Shown here in pieces: positions 53,261 through 62,244 of a stretch of DNA of 64,000 bases. Position numbers and translations under genes: made by a program. Within the stretch, counting starts at the first letter, position 1. Every line of letters begins with the position of its first letter. The stretch spans positions 434,001 through 498,000 of the forward strand of contig JADFAD010000006.1 in NCBI GenBank assembly GCA_015665455.1, in the 5' to 3' direction. This stretch comes from Oceanospirillaceae bacterium. Its GTDB lineage: Bacteria > Pseudomonadota > Gammaproteobacteria > Pseudomonadales > Litoribrevibacteraceae. The notes beneath the pieces are model-generated. The model made no database searches, was not told the DNA's origin, and saw only the letters and a program-made list of their open reading frames with translations.

Positions 53261-54804
53261 GAAAGTCCTGAAATGCACACACTAATAGCGTGTTTTATTT
53301 TCATGATTCCATCGTTCATTTTATCTAAATCTGTATTTGCAAATCCAAGCACTAACCCGTGTTTTTCTGGCGTATCTAAATAGTAGGCAGACAGCGGGCT
53401 TGCATAAACATTTAGCATTGCCATGGCTTCAACCACCTTAGTGTCCCTAACGCCCTTGTTAATCAGGCTTTGATGCAACACTAATACGATGTGCATACCA
53501 GCCCCCGTATGGACTGGTCTCGCATAATCACGAAGATCCTGATGACAAGCACTTAACATCGCTTGTAGCTTTTCTTCGTAAATTAAACGCATCTGCCTCA
53601 AATGACGAACAAACAACCCCGACTCAATGAATTCAGCCGTTGCAGCTTGTTCAAGAATAGGAGAATGCCCAGACATAAAATTCTTCGCTTTTACACAGGC
53701 ATCCACCAGCTTATCAGGCACCACTAAATACCCAAGCCTAAGACCCGGTAAGAGCACCTTGCTGAAAGACCCAATGTATATAACTTGATCCTTCAGACCC
53801 AATCCCTGCATCGCTGCGATAGGCTTGTAATCGTAGTGATATTCACTGTCGTAATCATCTTCAACCACCCAGATTCCGTGTTTAGCCGCCCAATTGAGCA
53901 AGCTTAATCGATGAGCTAACGGCATGATGCCGCACATAGGGTATTGATGGGTGGGAGTAACGTAAATCAGTTTGCCTTTCGGTTTTGCAGGTAGAGCGTC
54001 AATATCTAAACCGTCCTCCCCTACAGCGATGCCTTCTATCACAGCCCCGTTTGCCATCAATGCCTTTCTAGCACCAACATAACCAGGATTCTCTACATAG
54101 GCTCCATCACCTTCATCGAGTAACACCTGAGAAACAATGTGACACGCTTGTTGAGCCCCCACCGTAATAATAATCTGGTCAGCGGAACAATCGACGCCAC
54201 GTGAAGATCTTAAATAGTCGGCAAGAACATCCCTTAAAGGCTGATAACCTTGCGGGCTATCATAGCCCATCAACGATGCTCGTTGACTGTGCTGATGAAG
54301 CAGCTGACTCCACTTTTTAATCGGAAAAGCTTTTAAATCAGGAACGCCAGCCTCAAAACTGCCATTAGACACTTTCTTTTTAATCGAAGTCCGGCTTAAG
54401 GAGTTACCGAATTTTGAGAGGGATAAATTGTGCTGACTCGTTGAAATCGATAATTCAGACATCGAATTCTGGTTCGATACATTCAAATACGCATCGGGTA
54501 AATCATCAGCAACAAAGTGGCCTGACCCTCTCTTTGTCTGCAAATAGCCCTCCGCTTTCAGCTGCTCCAATGCACCATTAATCGTGTTTCGGCTGACAGA
54601 CATCATCTCGGCCAAGCGTCTGCTGGAAGGTAGACGAACACCTGCATGTATCCGCCCTGCCAGTATTCGTTCTTTGAGCGCTTTATATATCTGAACCTGA
54701 AATGTGATATCACTTGAATGATCCAGTTGAAAGTCTCTAAGTACGTCTGATTCGGTCATTAAAATTGGTACCATAAGTTTATTTTCATTGGATCTTAATA
54801 CCAT
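53257..54804 (-). CDS. MocR/PdxR-type regulator (GntR helix-turn-helix fused to aminotransferase fold)
   Basis: 515 residues. An N-terminal GntR winged helix (about 35-100: VQIYKALKERILAGRI, LPSSRRLAEMMSVSRNTIN) is joined to a type I aminotransferase domain with YVTPTHQYPMCGIMP and the PLP lysine in YIGSFSKVLLPGLRLGY. Such proteins sense PLP or PLP-amino-acid adducts. It is divergent from a PNPOx-like flavoprotein gene, an arrangement that suggests control of it. The exact start is uncertain: Met1, Met11 and Met16 are all in frame and none has a strong ribosome site. Confidence 0.93.
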   Translation of the reverse strand: MVLRSNENKLMVPILMTESDVLRDFQLDHSSDITFQVQIYKALKERILAGRIHAGVRLPSSRRLAEMMSVSRNTINGALEQLKAEGYLQTKRGSGHFVADDLPDAYLNVSNQNSMSELSISTSQHNLSLSKFGNSLSRTSIKKKVSNGSFEAGVPDLKAFPIKKWSQLLHQHSQRASLMGYDSPQGYQPLRDVLADYLRSSRGVDCSADQIIITVGAQQACHIVSQVLLDEGDGAYVENPGYVGARKALMANGAVIEGIAVGEDGLDIDALPAKPKGKLIYVTPTHQYPMCGIMPLAHRLSLLNWAAKHGIWVVEDDYDSEYHYDYKPIAAMQGLGLKDQVIYIGSFSKVLLPGLRLGYLVVPDKLVDACVKAKNFMSGHSPILEQAATAEFIESGLFVRHLRQMRLIYEEKLQAMLSACHQDLRDYARPVHTGAGMHIVLVLHQSLINKGVRDTKVVEAMAMLNVYASPLSAYYLDTPEKHGLVLGFANTDLDKMNDGIMKIKHAISVCISGLS

Positions 54805-54881
54805 ACCAATATTACCTCAAACTTATTACCTATCAAGTTAATAGCAACGACATAGATCGAATAAATATTGAGGGCAAGAAC

Positions 54882-55472
54882 GTGTTAGAACAAACAAAGA
54901 AGTCAAAGATAAAACAAGCATCAATGAGAGCCAGCTACGACACTAAAGATCTTTATCCAATCATTGATGACTTAAAAATGGCCCACATTTGTTTCGTTCA
55001 GGAAGGCGCGCCTATTTCAATCCCGATGCTGGTATGGCGCGTTGAAGACGCCGTGTACATCCATGGCAGCAGAGGCAGTCGACTCATGAAACAACTGACT
55101 GACGGCCGTGATTCATGCCTCTCTTTTGCGGAGCTTAACGGTTGGATCATGGCAAAATCCGCTTTCCATCACAGCGCTAACTATCGGTCAGCGGTACTGT
55201 TTGGGCAATTCGAAGAAGTTGAAGGTGACGATATCCAACAAGAAATATATAAAGACTTCGTTGAACAACTGGAAGACGGTCGGTGGGACAAAATCAGACG
55301 CCCCAATGATAAAGAAATTAAAGCAACGACCCTGTTGAAAATGAAAATAGGAGAAGGGGCTGTAAAAATCCGGACGGGAGGGCCTAATGACGACAAGAAC
55401 GATCTGGATTTACCTGTTTGGGCAGGAGAAATTCCGTTAGAAAAGCGTTGGGGCGAAAAGAGGACGTATTAA
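54882..55472 (+). CDS. Pyridoxamine-5'-phosphate-oxidase-like split-barrel flavoprotein
   Basis: 196 residues in the FMN-binding split-barrel superfamily. ICFVQEGAPISIPMLVWRVED, VYIHGSRGSRLMKQL and FHHSANYRSAVLFGQFEEV follow the fold's strand order and FMN-phosphate region. It resembles flavin/nitroreductase-like members, not PdxH itself. GTG 54882 has a GAGGG site. It is divergent from the MocR regulator, whose PLP-sensing suggests a vitamin B6 link. The enzyme activity is unknown. Confidence 0.85.
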   Translation: MLEQTKKSKIKQASMRASYDTKDLYPIIDDLKMAHICFVQEGAPISIPMLVWRVEDAVYIHGSRGSRLMKQLTDGRDSCLSFAELNGWIMAKSAFHHSANYRSAVLFGQFEEVEGDDIQQEIYKDFVEQLEDGRWDKIRRPNDKEIKATTLLKMKIGEGAVKIRTGGPNDDKNDLDLPVWAGEIPLEKRWGEKRTY

Positions 55473-56359
55473 TTCTCAGTTATGCTTTCTAAAAAGGAAG
55501 CATAATGAGCCCCCAAATCTCTTGGCTTTTCTAAGTGAGGAACATGACCGCACTGATCCAACATAACGGTCGTTACATTGTTCAGTCGCTTCTCAAGAAG
55601 AGCCAAGCTTTTCTCTGTTAAGAAGAAATCATCGTCACCGCCAATCACCAAACAAGGACAACCAATGAAAGGTAAAGCGCGTTGTACCAAATCAGAGCTT
55701 TCATCCAATTCTGTTAACAACCGGATGTGCGAGCGGCGGTGCTTTATTAATTCATTCATTGAAAACTTCATGATAAAACCCGGCGCACTTGGAAGTGAAT
55801 AAAATAAACGATCACCCAGTGCAGTAAAATCTTCAAGGGTATTGAACATCATTAACTTTCGAAATTCACCAAAAGGCGTCAACCCAAGGCCATCTTCACT
55901 GGCCGTATTATCCACTGCAACCACCGATGCCAAGGTAAGAGACAATAACTTGTCACTGTGCCTTCCCGCATAAGCAGTGCTGATGCTTGCGCCCATGGAA
56001 TGCCCGAACAAATGAAACGATTTAAGATCCAAGACATTTACGAACTTAGCAATCTCATTCGCTAATGTACTAAAATCGTATTTATCAGAGGGCGTTGTGA
56101 CGCCTGTACATAGGCCCGGCATATCGAATGCTATCACGCGATGACTCTTTGAAAAGATATCCATCAAGCTACGCCATTGCGTTTTATTGCCAGAAAAACC
56201 ATGTATAAAAAGAATGGTTTCTTTATGATTGGTCTCGCCACTGTCTAAGTAGCTATACGCTTGGCCATCAACGGTTATTCTATTGAGCGTTAATCCACCT
56301 AAATAGCTTCGCATTTGGTGGGAAAGCCGATGTAAATTGTCTTTACCAAGAAAATCCAT
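55469..56359 (-). CDS. Alpha/beta hydrolase
   Basis: 296 residues. ILFIHGFSGNKTQWRSLMD gives the oxyanion region, FGHSMGASIS the nucleophile Ser121, VIGGDDDFF the acid and LDQCGHVPHLEKP the His. It looks like epoxide-hydrolase/esterase-type family members, and the substrate is unknown. It is read in the same direction as the upstream TetR gene and its stop overlaps the PNPOx-like gene's stop by four bases. Confidence 0.88.
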   Translation of the reverse strand: MDFLGKDNLHRLSHQMRSYLGGLTLNRITVDGQAYSYLDSGETNHKETILFIHGFSGNKTQWRSLMDIFSKSHRVIAFDMPGLCTGVTTPSDKYDFSTLANEIAKFVNVLDLKSFHLFGHSMGASISTAYAGRHSDKLLSLTLASVVAVDNTASEDGLGLTPFGEFRKLMMFNTLEDFTALGDRLFYSLPSAPGFIMKFSMNELIKHRRSHIRLLTELDESSDLVQRALPFIGCPCLVIGGDDDFFLTEKSLALLEKRLNNVTTVMLDQCGHVPHLEKPRDLGAHYASFLESITEN

Positions 56360-56471
56360 AAAACAACGAACTCTAAATATTTGGGCGGCATTGTACGTAA
56401 TATTTATGGATAAAAATAAACCAAGTTCATAATAAAGAACTAAAAGTACGGTTTATTTGTCCTCACATTAC

Positions 56472-57113
56472 TCAACGTTTGCTCGTGGAAAGATGCAAGG
56501 TTTCTAATCCCGTAAAAATTGTATCCAAAGCACCTTCAATGCGGTCCCAAGTTTTCTCACTGTCTAAACTTAACCCTGCAAATGGGGACTCCATATGCTC
56601 ACGAATCGTCAAATGCAATAAAGCTGCGCCGAGCAATGCCGTCATTTCATGATCGTATTTCGAATACACCTGCTTACTTTCACTTAACATCTCTTGCACC
56701 ACATTGAGCGAAGACTGTGTTCGATTCGCAATCAAGTTTTTAGTGATATCGTTCTTTTCCACCATTTCCCATGCATAGATAGCCACGGTATGAGGTCGCT
56801 TTTTTAATGCCTGTCGAAAATTTCTAAAAATTGTTTTACAACGCTCACGCAAAGACAAAGAAATAAACGCTTCTTTAGACATACCGCGAATCTCATACAC
56901 AGATGGCCAAAAACTGTCCGTCTCACCATACGCATCAATCACGCCTTCAAGGCCACCGAAATAACGATAGATTAGTGCTTTTCCGACATCAGCTTGTTTT
57001 GCGATGCGATTAATCCCTAGAGCACCAAAACCTTCCTCTGCCAAAATAACTTCCACAGCCGTTAAAATCCGCTGCATTGTTTGCTCTTTATTCTTGACCT
57101 GTTTTTCAGACAC
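56472..57113 (-). CDS. TetR-family transcriptional regulator
   Basis: 213 residues. The helix-turn-helix is at about 12-60 (MQRILTAVEVILAEEGFGAL, IAKQADVGKALIYRYFGGLE). The ligand domain is unassigned. GTG 57113 has GGGGAG seven bases upstream. It is divergent from an SDR gene across 238 bases that contain two kinds of repeated palindrome, so it probably represses both itself and the SDR gene. Confidence 0.93.
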   Translation of the reverse strand: MSEKQVKNKEQTMQRILTAVEVILAEEGFGALGINRIAKQADVGKALIYRYFGGLEGVIDAYGETDSFWPSVYEIRGMSKEAFISLSLRERCKTIFRNFRQALKKRPHTVAIYAWEMVEKNDITKNLIANRTQSSLNVVQEMLSESKQVYSKYDHEMTALLGAALLHLTIREHMESPFAGLSLDSEKTWDRIEGALDTIFTGLETLHLSTSKR

Positions 57114-57142
57114 TACAAACTCCCCAACCCCTTATAAATACT

Positions 57143-57178
57143 GAGTATTAACTCTAAAGTCATACTGAGTTTTAACTC
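57143..57178. promoter_or_regulatory. Candidate operator pair GAGT-N4-ACTC near the TetR start
   Basis: GAGT-ATTA-ACTC (57143-57154) and GAGT-TTTA-ACTC (57167-57178) are palindromic arms inside a 21-base direct repeat offset by 24 bases. They lie 30-65 bases upstream of the TetR GTG, suitable for autoregulation. Confidence 0.7.
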
Positions 57179-57201
57179 TAAACGCCACATAGATCTCAAA
57201 C

Positions 57202-57221
57202 ATGTTACCAAAAGGTCACAT
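57202..57221. promoter_or_regulatory. Candidate operator ATGTTACC-N4-GGTCACAT
   Basis: A 20-base imperfect palindrome (seven of eight arm positions pair) upstream of the -35 of the SDR promoter. It is nearly the reverse complement of the site at 57265-57284. Confidence 0.72.
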
Positions 57222-57235
57222 CATTAGATATTCCG

Positions 57236-57264
57236 TTGACAGGTTAAAAAACCACCGCTAAATT
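57236..57264 (+). promoter_or_regulatory. Predicted promoter of the SDR gene
   Basis: TTGACA at 57236-57241, a 17-base spacer and TAAATT at 57259-57264. The transcription start would fall inside the palindrome at 57265-57284, and a leader of about 80 bases would precede the SDR start. Confidence 0.65.
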
Positions 57265-57284
57265 ATGTGACCAATCGGTAACAT
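57265..57284. promoter_or_regulatory. Candidate operator ATGTGACC-N4-GGTAACAT
   Basis: A second copy of the 20-base palindrome, covering the expected +1 of the SDR promoter. Centre-to-centre distance to the first copy is 63 bases, six helical turns, which would permit looping or cooperative binding. Confidence 0.72.
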
Positions 57285-57351
57285 AAATAATATAAAGCTA
57301 GAGGCAGCTAGGAAGTCGCCCATCAACAGTTTTAAATAAGGATAAATATAC

Positions 57352-58212
57352 ATGGCTCTCGAAACACTTCTTTCAGAAACGCTTGGCATTTTCAGAAAAC
57401 CAATTTTACCTAAAGTTCTAAATAAGAAACTGACTTTGATCACAGGTGGAAGCAGCGGTATTGGACTGGCTGTTGCCCGTCAAATTGGTGAAGCAGGTGG
57501 TACTGTCATTCTGGTCGCACGTGGTCTTGAGAACCTTGAAATTGCGAAAAAGGAAGTTGAAGAGCTTGGCGGAACGGCACACATTTATACATGCAACCTA
57601 AGTGATACCGAATCGTGCAAAGAGCTTGTGGAAAAAGTGTTGGAAACGCACGGTCCTATTGATGTGCTAATCAACAATGCGGGTCGCTCAATTCGCCGTT
57701 CAGTCAATGATGCTTATGATCGTATACATGACTTTGAGCGTACGATGGACCTAAACTACTTCGGTTGCCTTCAGATGATTCTTGGCTTTTTACCGTCAAT
57801 GCGTGAACGTAAAAAAGGCCACATCATCAATATTTCATCAGCGGGCTGTCAGTCAAACGTGCCTCGTTTCTCTGCTTACATAGCAAGTAAATCTGCATTG
57901 GATGCTTTCAGTCGTTGTCTTACTAATGAAATCGCCCAAGACAACATAAACATCACAACGGTTTATATGCCTTTGGTTCGTACACCAATGATTGCACCTA
58001 CAAAGAGTTACGATTACTTGCCAGTAATGTCTCCGGAACGTGCGGCGCAGCTAGTATTGAAGTCTCTTGTTACTAAGCAAAAGAAAGTAACAACGCCACT
58101 AGGTTCATTAGCAGAAGTGGTTTATGACATATCGCCAACCTCCGCAACACGTATTATGAACCTGAGTTACCAGATCGAAGAAAAACTGCGTAAGACAGCC
58201 AAACCGGCTTAA
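57352..58212 (+). CDS. Short-chain dehydrogenase/reductase (possible fatty acyl or lipid reductase)
   Basis: 286 residues. The Rossmann motif TLITGGSSGIGLAVARQIG, NNAG, catalytic Ser in INISSAGCQ, and YIASKSALDAF carrying Tyr and Lys are all present. The substrate loop and the C-terminal helix (ARIMNLSYQIEEKLR-like) recall the reductase halves of bacterial fatty acyl-CoA reductases and related lipid SDRs, so a long-chain substrate is possible. AAGGA precedes ATG by nine bases. TetR control is likely. Confidence 0.9.
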   Translation: MALETLLSETLGIFRKPILPKVLNKKLTLITGGSSGIGLAVARQIGEAGGTVILVARGLENLEIAKKEVEELGGTAHIYTCNLSDTESCKELVEKVLETHGPIDVLINNAGRSIRRSVNDAYDRIHDFERTMDLNYFGCLQMILGFLPSMRERKKGHIINISSAGCQSNVPRFSAYIASKSALDAFSRCLTNEIAQDNINITTVYMPLVRTPMIAPTKSYDYLPVMSPERAAQLVLKSLVTKQKKVTTPLGSLAEVVYDISPTSATRIMNLSYQIEEKLRKTAKPA

Positions 58213-58224
58213 TCTGTCGCACAC

Positions 58225-58263
58225 AAAAAAGGGCTACAACACTGTGTGTTGTAGCCCTTTTTT
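58225..58263. terminator. Bidirectional terminator, SDR gene / GspS-like gene
   Basis: AAAAAAGGGCTACAACAC pairs with GTGTTGTAGCCCTTTTTT around a three-base loop, with A- and T-runs on both ends. It serves the convergent genes. Confidence 0.95.
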
Positions 58264-58276
58264 ATATAAGTATTTA

Positions 58277-59443
58277 TTAATTGAGGATCGTATGAGGAAG
58301 GTATCGAGACATATCTTGAGTCACTACCGCCTTATCTTCTCTTACAGAGATACCAGCAGGTTGATCATTCACAAGCCAGGAACCGATCAATGTATGATTC
58401 TTACCAAACTTAGGAAGCGGGTGATACGCTTGATAAATAAAGCCTTCTTCCCCGTATGGCCCATCCGTATCAAGTACCGTTTTACCATTTCTAATGATGG
58501 ATACATTAGCGCCTTCTCTGGAATAAATTGGCTTTTTAACAATGTCCATCGATATGGAATTATCTAATTCATTCTCAAAAAATGCAGGTAACAAGTTGGG
58601 ATGATTTGGAAACATTTTCCAAAGCATAGGCAACAACGCTTTATTCGAGAGAACGGACTTCCAGATAGGCTCAATCCACTGGGTAGCGTTTTTGTTGATA
58701 AGACCCGCGTACTCTTCTCTCTGCATAAACTCCCAAGGATATAGCTTAAACATCAACTCAATGGCTTGGTTGTCCAAATCAGTGAATAGATCACCTTCAC
58801 CATGACCCATGTCTTCGATATACACAAACTTCGTCGGAATTCCTGCTTCATTCGCACAGTCTTCTAGGTATTGAACGGTTCCACGGTCTTCTTCTGTGTC
58901 TTTACAACAACCAAAGTAAAGATACGGTTGATCCGTCTTGGAATAGATTTCAGAAAAGCGCTGAATCAACTTCTCCTGCAGTGAATTAAATTGATCAGCC
59001 CCTCGATTAATTTGGCCCGAGCGAACATTGTCTTCCAACCACAACCACTGCCAAAACCCTGACTCATAAATACTGGTGGGTGTATCCGCATTATTCTCGT
59101 AAAGCTTGGCAGGGTCTTTCCCGTTGTATGCGAAGTCTAAACGAGAATACAAACTTGGGTCTCCACGTTTCCACGACTGATTAAGGTTATCCCAAAATAA
59201 CTCAGGGATTCTAAATTTCCGAAGTAATGCCTCGTCGTTTACAACCTTATCAACAACGGCTAAGCACATTTGATGGACTTCCGCCGTTGGGTCTTCTATC
59301 CCTTGTTCAATCTGCTCAAGCGTGAACAGATAATAAGCGGACTCATCCCAATAGGCCTTCCCATACATGGTATGAAATTTAAACCCGAAGTCATCCGCCT
59401 GTTCTCGCCAGTTTGGCCGTTCCTTGATTGGCATTCTGATCAT
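58277..59443 (-). CDS. Glutathionylspermidine-synthase-like ATP-grasp protein (YjfC/YgiC type)
   Basis: 388 residues, the synthetase domain only, without the amidase half of Gsp synthetase. Recognisable segments are RPNWREQADDFGFKFHTM, ESAYYLFTLEQIEQ, RLDFAYNGKDPAKLYENNAD and ADTPTSIYESGFWQW at the substrate site. The C-terminal LPKFGKNHTLIGSWLVND is part of the nucleotide site. Family members may ligate an amine to a peptide or wall component; this activity is not established. It is the last gene of the yjf-like operon, six bases after the DUF1190 gene. Confidence 0.9.
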   Translation of the reverse strand: MIRMPIKERPNWREQADDFGFKFHTMYGKAYWDESAYYLFTLEQIEQGIEDPTAEVHQMCLAVVDKVVNDEALLRKFRIPELFWDNLNQSWKRGDPSLYSRLDFAYNGKDPAKLYENNADTPTSIYESGFWQWLWLEDNVRSGQINRGADQFNSLQEKLIQRFSEIYSKTDQPYLYFGCCKDTEEDRGTVQYLEDCANEAGIPTKFVYIEDMGHGEGDLFTDLDNQAIELMFKLYPWEFMQREEYAGLINKNATQWIEPIWKSVLSNKALLPMLWKMFPNHPNLLPAFFENELDNSISMDIVKKPIYSREGANVSIIRNGKTVLDTDGPYGEEGFIYQAYHPLPKFGKNHTLIGSWLVNDQPAGISVREDKAVVTQDMSRYLPHTILN

Positions 59444-59449
59444 AATGGA

Positions 59450-60064
59450 TTAACCGCCCCAGCCGCCTTTAAAGCTGGATTTCTTACCACCCCAAGATGA
59501 CTTAGCCGAAACGGTTGAGCCGAAACCGCCTCGCGACATAGTTCGAGTCACTTTAGGTTTTGGTTTGAATGCCTTGTTACCTACAGTTATTGTGCTGTGA
59601 CGGTTTGAACCGTAACGGTAGCCGTCCGCCGTCACCCAATCCCCATAAAAGGGAGAACGAGAGTTGTATGAAGTAAAGACAGGTGAATGGTTGTATCTAT
59701 TTCTGTCTAACGCTCTGGCGAACATAAATCCAGCCATTGCAGGCATGAACATACTGCCAGACGAAGCGTTATAATTCGTACAAGCGTTATTCCCGAACTC
59801 CGCTTCACATTCACGTCTACTTTGGTATTTTGGTGCAGTATCAGAAGCATCTTTCAATGCCTCTTCATAGGCAATTTGACACTCTTCTTCCAAACCTGGA
59901 TTTTGAAACGAACACTCGTTCGCGTCTCTAAATACCGAGGCTTGGCGAGTATCTGAACACGCAGCTAAAGTGATGCTCGCAATCGCCAAACTGATCGGTT
60001 TTAAACTCAAACGATCTGTCGTTTTTCTCATTCTGCCAAGGTTAATGCTTTTCGTACGCTTCAT
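59450..60064 (-). CDS. DUF1190 (YgiB/YjfM-type) lipoprotein
   Basis: 204 residues. Lipobox TLAAC follows a hydrophobic signal (SLAIASI), preceded by an unusually long basic N-terminus. DUF1190 features are the cysteine-rich ANECSFQNPGLEEECQIAYEEA and RRECEAEFGNNACTNY, followed by a low-complexity tail rich in Gly, Ser and Lys (GFGSTVSAKSSWGGKKSSFK). Function unknown; it goes with the GspS-like gene across bacteria. Confidence 0.88.
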   Translation of the reverse strand: MKRTKSINLGRMRKTTDRLSLKPISLAIASITLAACSDTRQASVFRDANECSFQNPGLEEECQIAYEEALKDASDTAPKYQSRRECEAEFGNNACTNYNASSGSMFMPAMAGFMFARALDRNRYNHSPVFTSYNSRSPFYGDWVTADGYRYGSNRHSTITVGNKAFKPKPKVTRTMSRGGFGSTVSAKSSWGGKKSSFKGGWGG

Positions 60065-60075
60065 AGCATTACTCC

Positions 60076-60492
60076 TTAGTAAGTCATGCAGGCTGCATTG
60101 AGAATACCGACAGAAACTGAGAAACCACCCAGAACAATACCCGCTGAAATTTCATTATCATTAATGCGCTGTACAATTTTAGGGACGAACACAAAACGCA
60201 CAATACCAAACGCAATGACTTGAGCAACAAGTGCAACCGCGCCCCATATCCAGAAATCCAAAATGGACACTGAGTTAGATGCAGCACTGCCCAAAGCGAT
60301 AGAGAAACCAAGAACGGCACCAATTAATCCGATAGCAGCGGCACTGCTTTTCTCTTCCTTAACTAACTTCCACTCATCGTGTGGCGTAATTAGGGGGTAC
60401 ACGAATTTGAAAATAAGAAGCAGCAACAGCGATGAGAAAAAATAAAGCGAAAAGTTTCCAAGCCCTAACAACGAGTGGGTAACAGCGTCCAT
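60076..60492 (-). CDS. DUF350 (YjfL-type) membrane protein
   Basis: 138 residues with four hydrophobic helices. The conserved segment SSAAAIGLIGAVLGFSIALGSA and the C-terminal ISAGIVLGGFSVSVGILNAA identify DUF350, a family of small inner-membrane proteins of unknown role that accompany GspS-like ligases and PspA-like proteins. Confidence 0.9.
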   Translation of the reverse strand: MDAVTHSLLGLGNFSLYFFSSLLLLLIFKFVYPLITPHDEWKLVKEEKSSAAAIGLIGAVLGFSIALGSAASNSVSILDFWIWGAVALVAQVIAFGIVRFVFVPKIVQRINDNEISAGIVLGGFSVSVGILNAACMTY

Positions 60493-60548
60493 GTGATGAT
60501 TCCTTCAAATAATCTAAATTTATGGTCAGTACATTTCAATAATTGACA

Positions 60549-61193
60549 TTAACCAATAATGGTTATGTCTTCTGATCTGAGATTAAAACCGGTTGAAATC
60601 ACTAAACAGCGATCCGCACGATAATCAATGATTTTTTCTTCACCGGAAACGATAACATATTCATCCAGATCTTCACTGATATTACGTTCATATAACATCA
60701 TGAACTGGTCAGTATCACTCTTACCTTCATCTTCAGCGTAAGTGGTTTCAGTCATAGCAATCGGAGGTGAGTTTTCACCAACGTCATCCCACACTCGGTC
60801 AAAAGCATGACCTTCTAATGAATAGGTCGGCTGACTAATTTCACCGTCCAATAATCGATTCCAATCACTGTCGGAACTCACCGATTTGGTCTCGTAGAAA
60901 TACCAAAGCTTTACATCCTCAATGTGATTCTCCGTCATCCCGCCATTGAGAATCACTTGTACGAAGCTGTCGTCATCCGTATAAAAGCGCAGCATCGTAC
61001 TGCTCTGATCGAGTTTAACCATCCCAACAGCTTGAATTAACTGAGTTTTAGCAGCGCCTTCAATGATCAGGTGTGGCTCAATCAATCGAAGTTTAAGGGT
61101 ATCCAACTCAAATGCGCCCCCCAGCCTTAACCCCATGATCTCAGGCGCTGCTGGTTTCGCTTTCTCTTCTTTCTTGAAAAATTTACTGAACAT
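60549..61193 (-). CDS. DUF2491 (YjfK-type) protein
   Basis: 214 residues, soluble. The pattern LRLGGAFELDTLKLRLIEPHL, then VGMVKLDQSSTMLRFYTDDDSFVQV and YEREISEDLDEYV-like C-terminal strands match YjfK. Function unknown. Its first 11 bases overlap the end of the potassium-channel gene, so translation is coupled. Confidence 0.85.
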   Translation of the reverse strand: MFSKFFKKEEKAKPAAPEIMGLRLGGAFELDTLKLRLIEPHLIIEGAAKTQLIQAVGMVKLDQSSTMLRFYTDDDSFVQVILNGGMTENHIEDVKLWYFYETKSVSSDSDWNRLLDGEISQPTYSLEGHAFDRVWDDVGENSPPIAMTETTYAEDEGKSDTDQFMMLYERNISEDLDEYVIVSGEEKIIDYRADRCLVISTGFNLRSEDITIIG

Positions 61194-62232
61194 TTAGACC
61201 TTCCCAATCAATACCGTCAATCCGTTCATCTGCAATGTAATATATCGTTGCACCAGCATGAAGGGTTTTATTAAAGTTAGGGTTCAACTCAGGCTTTCCG
61301 CCATCATTCGAGACCGCAATCACGGTTGCATCATGTATTTCTTTTAACGCAATGAATAAATCTTTAAACGAAATACTTTTTCGGTTCTCAGGGTACCTGA
61401 TCGCGTACTGAGTCATCCCGTCCTCAACATTCAACAAGTCGTGATGTAATTCACTGGATCCCGGATACATAGCCGCTTTCACGAGCAGTTCTACATCGAT
61501 AGAAGGCGCGCACTCAACGTTCGGGCAATGAACTTTCAACAGTTGACTCAGGTGCTCATCTTTAAAGTAAGCAATCATGTGCGAGTCTGGGTTTTTACTG
61601 TTGCAATACAGTGCAGTTGTCATTGTCACATCGTCTTCCGGCGTATCGATAATAATGGAAGAAGCGGAAGCGATGCCTGCTCGTTGCATGTGTTCGTCAT
61701 CACTGTAGCTGTCTACTTTAACGAACCCAATTTCATCAGGAAGGGGGTTTTCTATATTGGCTTTCGTACACAATGCAATACGTCGTTTCTGCTCTGCACC
61801 GGCCTGTTCGCGAAGTAAAAGACGAATTAAATGGGAGGTTCTTTTTTCATTCCAACCAATGATTAAAATATGATTGGAGTAATCCAGATTTTTCATGCCC
61901 TTGACCCCTTTTCTCCATTGAAATGATGCAAATGCAGCGATCCGGCCAACGCATAATGCGAATAGACTGAGTCCAAAGGGGACAACAAATACACTGACAA
62001 CAATTTTACCTAATGTGGTTGAGGGAGAGAGATCGCCATACCCTACAGTAGAAGCCGTAACCACTAACCAATAAGGAAAATCGGGGAAAGCAATAAGATC
62101 GCTTTCCCCAGCAAGATATAGCAAAAAGTAAGATAAGCACACGTACCCTCCGAACAGCAAGGCGAGGCCTTGCCACCGAAGTTCCATAAAGTGCTTATTA
62201 ACAACTTCCCTAAGTTTACTAATTATCAACAT
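61183..62232 (-). CDS. Kch-type potassium channel with RCK domain
   Basis: 349 residues. Two membrane helices flank a pore with selectivity filter TVGYGD (Thr62-Asp67) in VVTASTVGYGDLSPSTTLG. A C-terminal RCK/TrkA-N Rossmann domain starts at NHILIIGWNEKRTSHLIRLL, with IIDTPEDDVTMTTALYCNSK typical of such ligand-gating domains. It has one pore per subunit and should form a tetramer. It sits within the PspA-family operon, where enterobacteria lack it. Confidence 0.93.
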   Translation of the reverse strand: MLIISKLREVVNKHFMELRWQGLALLFGGYVCLSYFLLYLAGESDLIAFPDFPYWLVVTASTVGYGDLSPSTTLGKIVVSVFVVPFGLSLFALCVGRIAAFASFQWRKGVKGMKNLDYSNHILIIGWNEKRTSHLIRLLLREQAGAEQKRRIALCTKANIENPLPDEIGFVKVDSYSDDEHMQRAGIASASSIIIDTPEDDVTMTTALYCNSKNPDSHMIAYFKDEHLSQLLKVHCPNVECAPSIDVELLVKAAMYPGSSELHHDLLNVEDGMTQYAIRYPENRKSISFKDLFIALKEIHDATVIAVSNDGGKPELNPNFNKTLHAGATIYYIADERIDGIDWEGLNVQ

Positions 62233-62244
62233 AAATGAGGGCGC

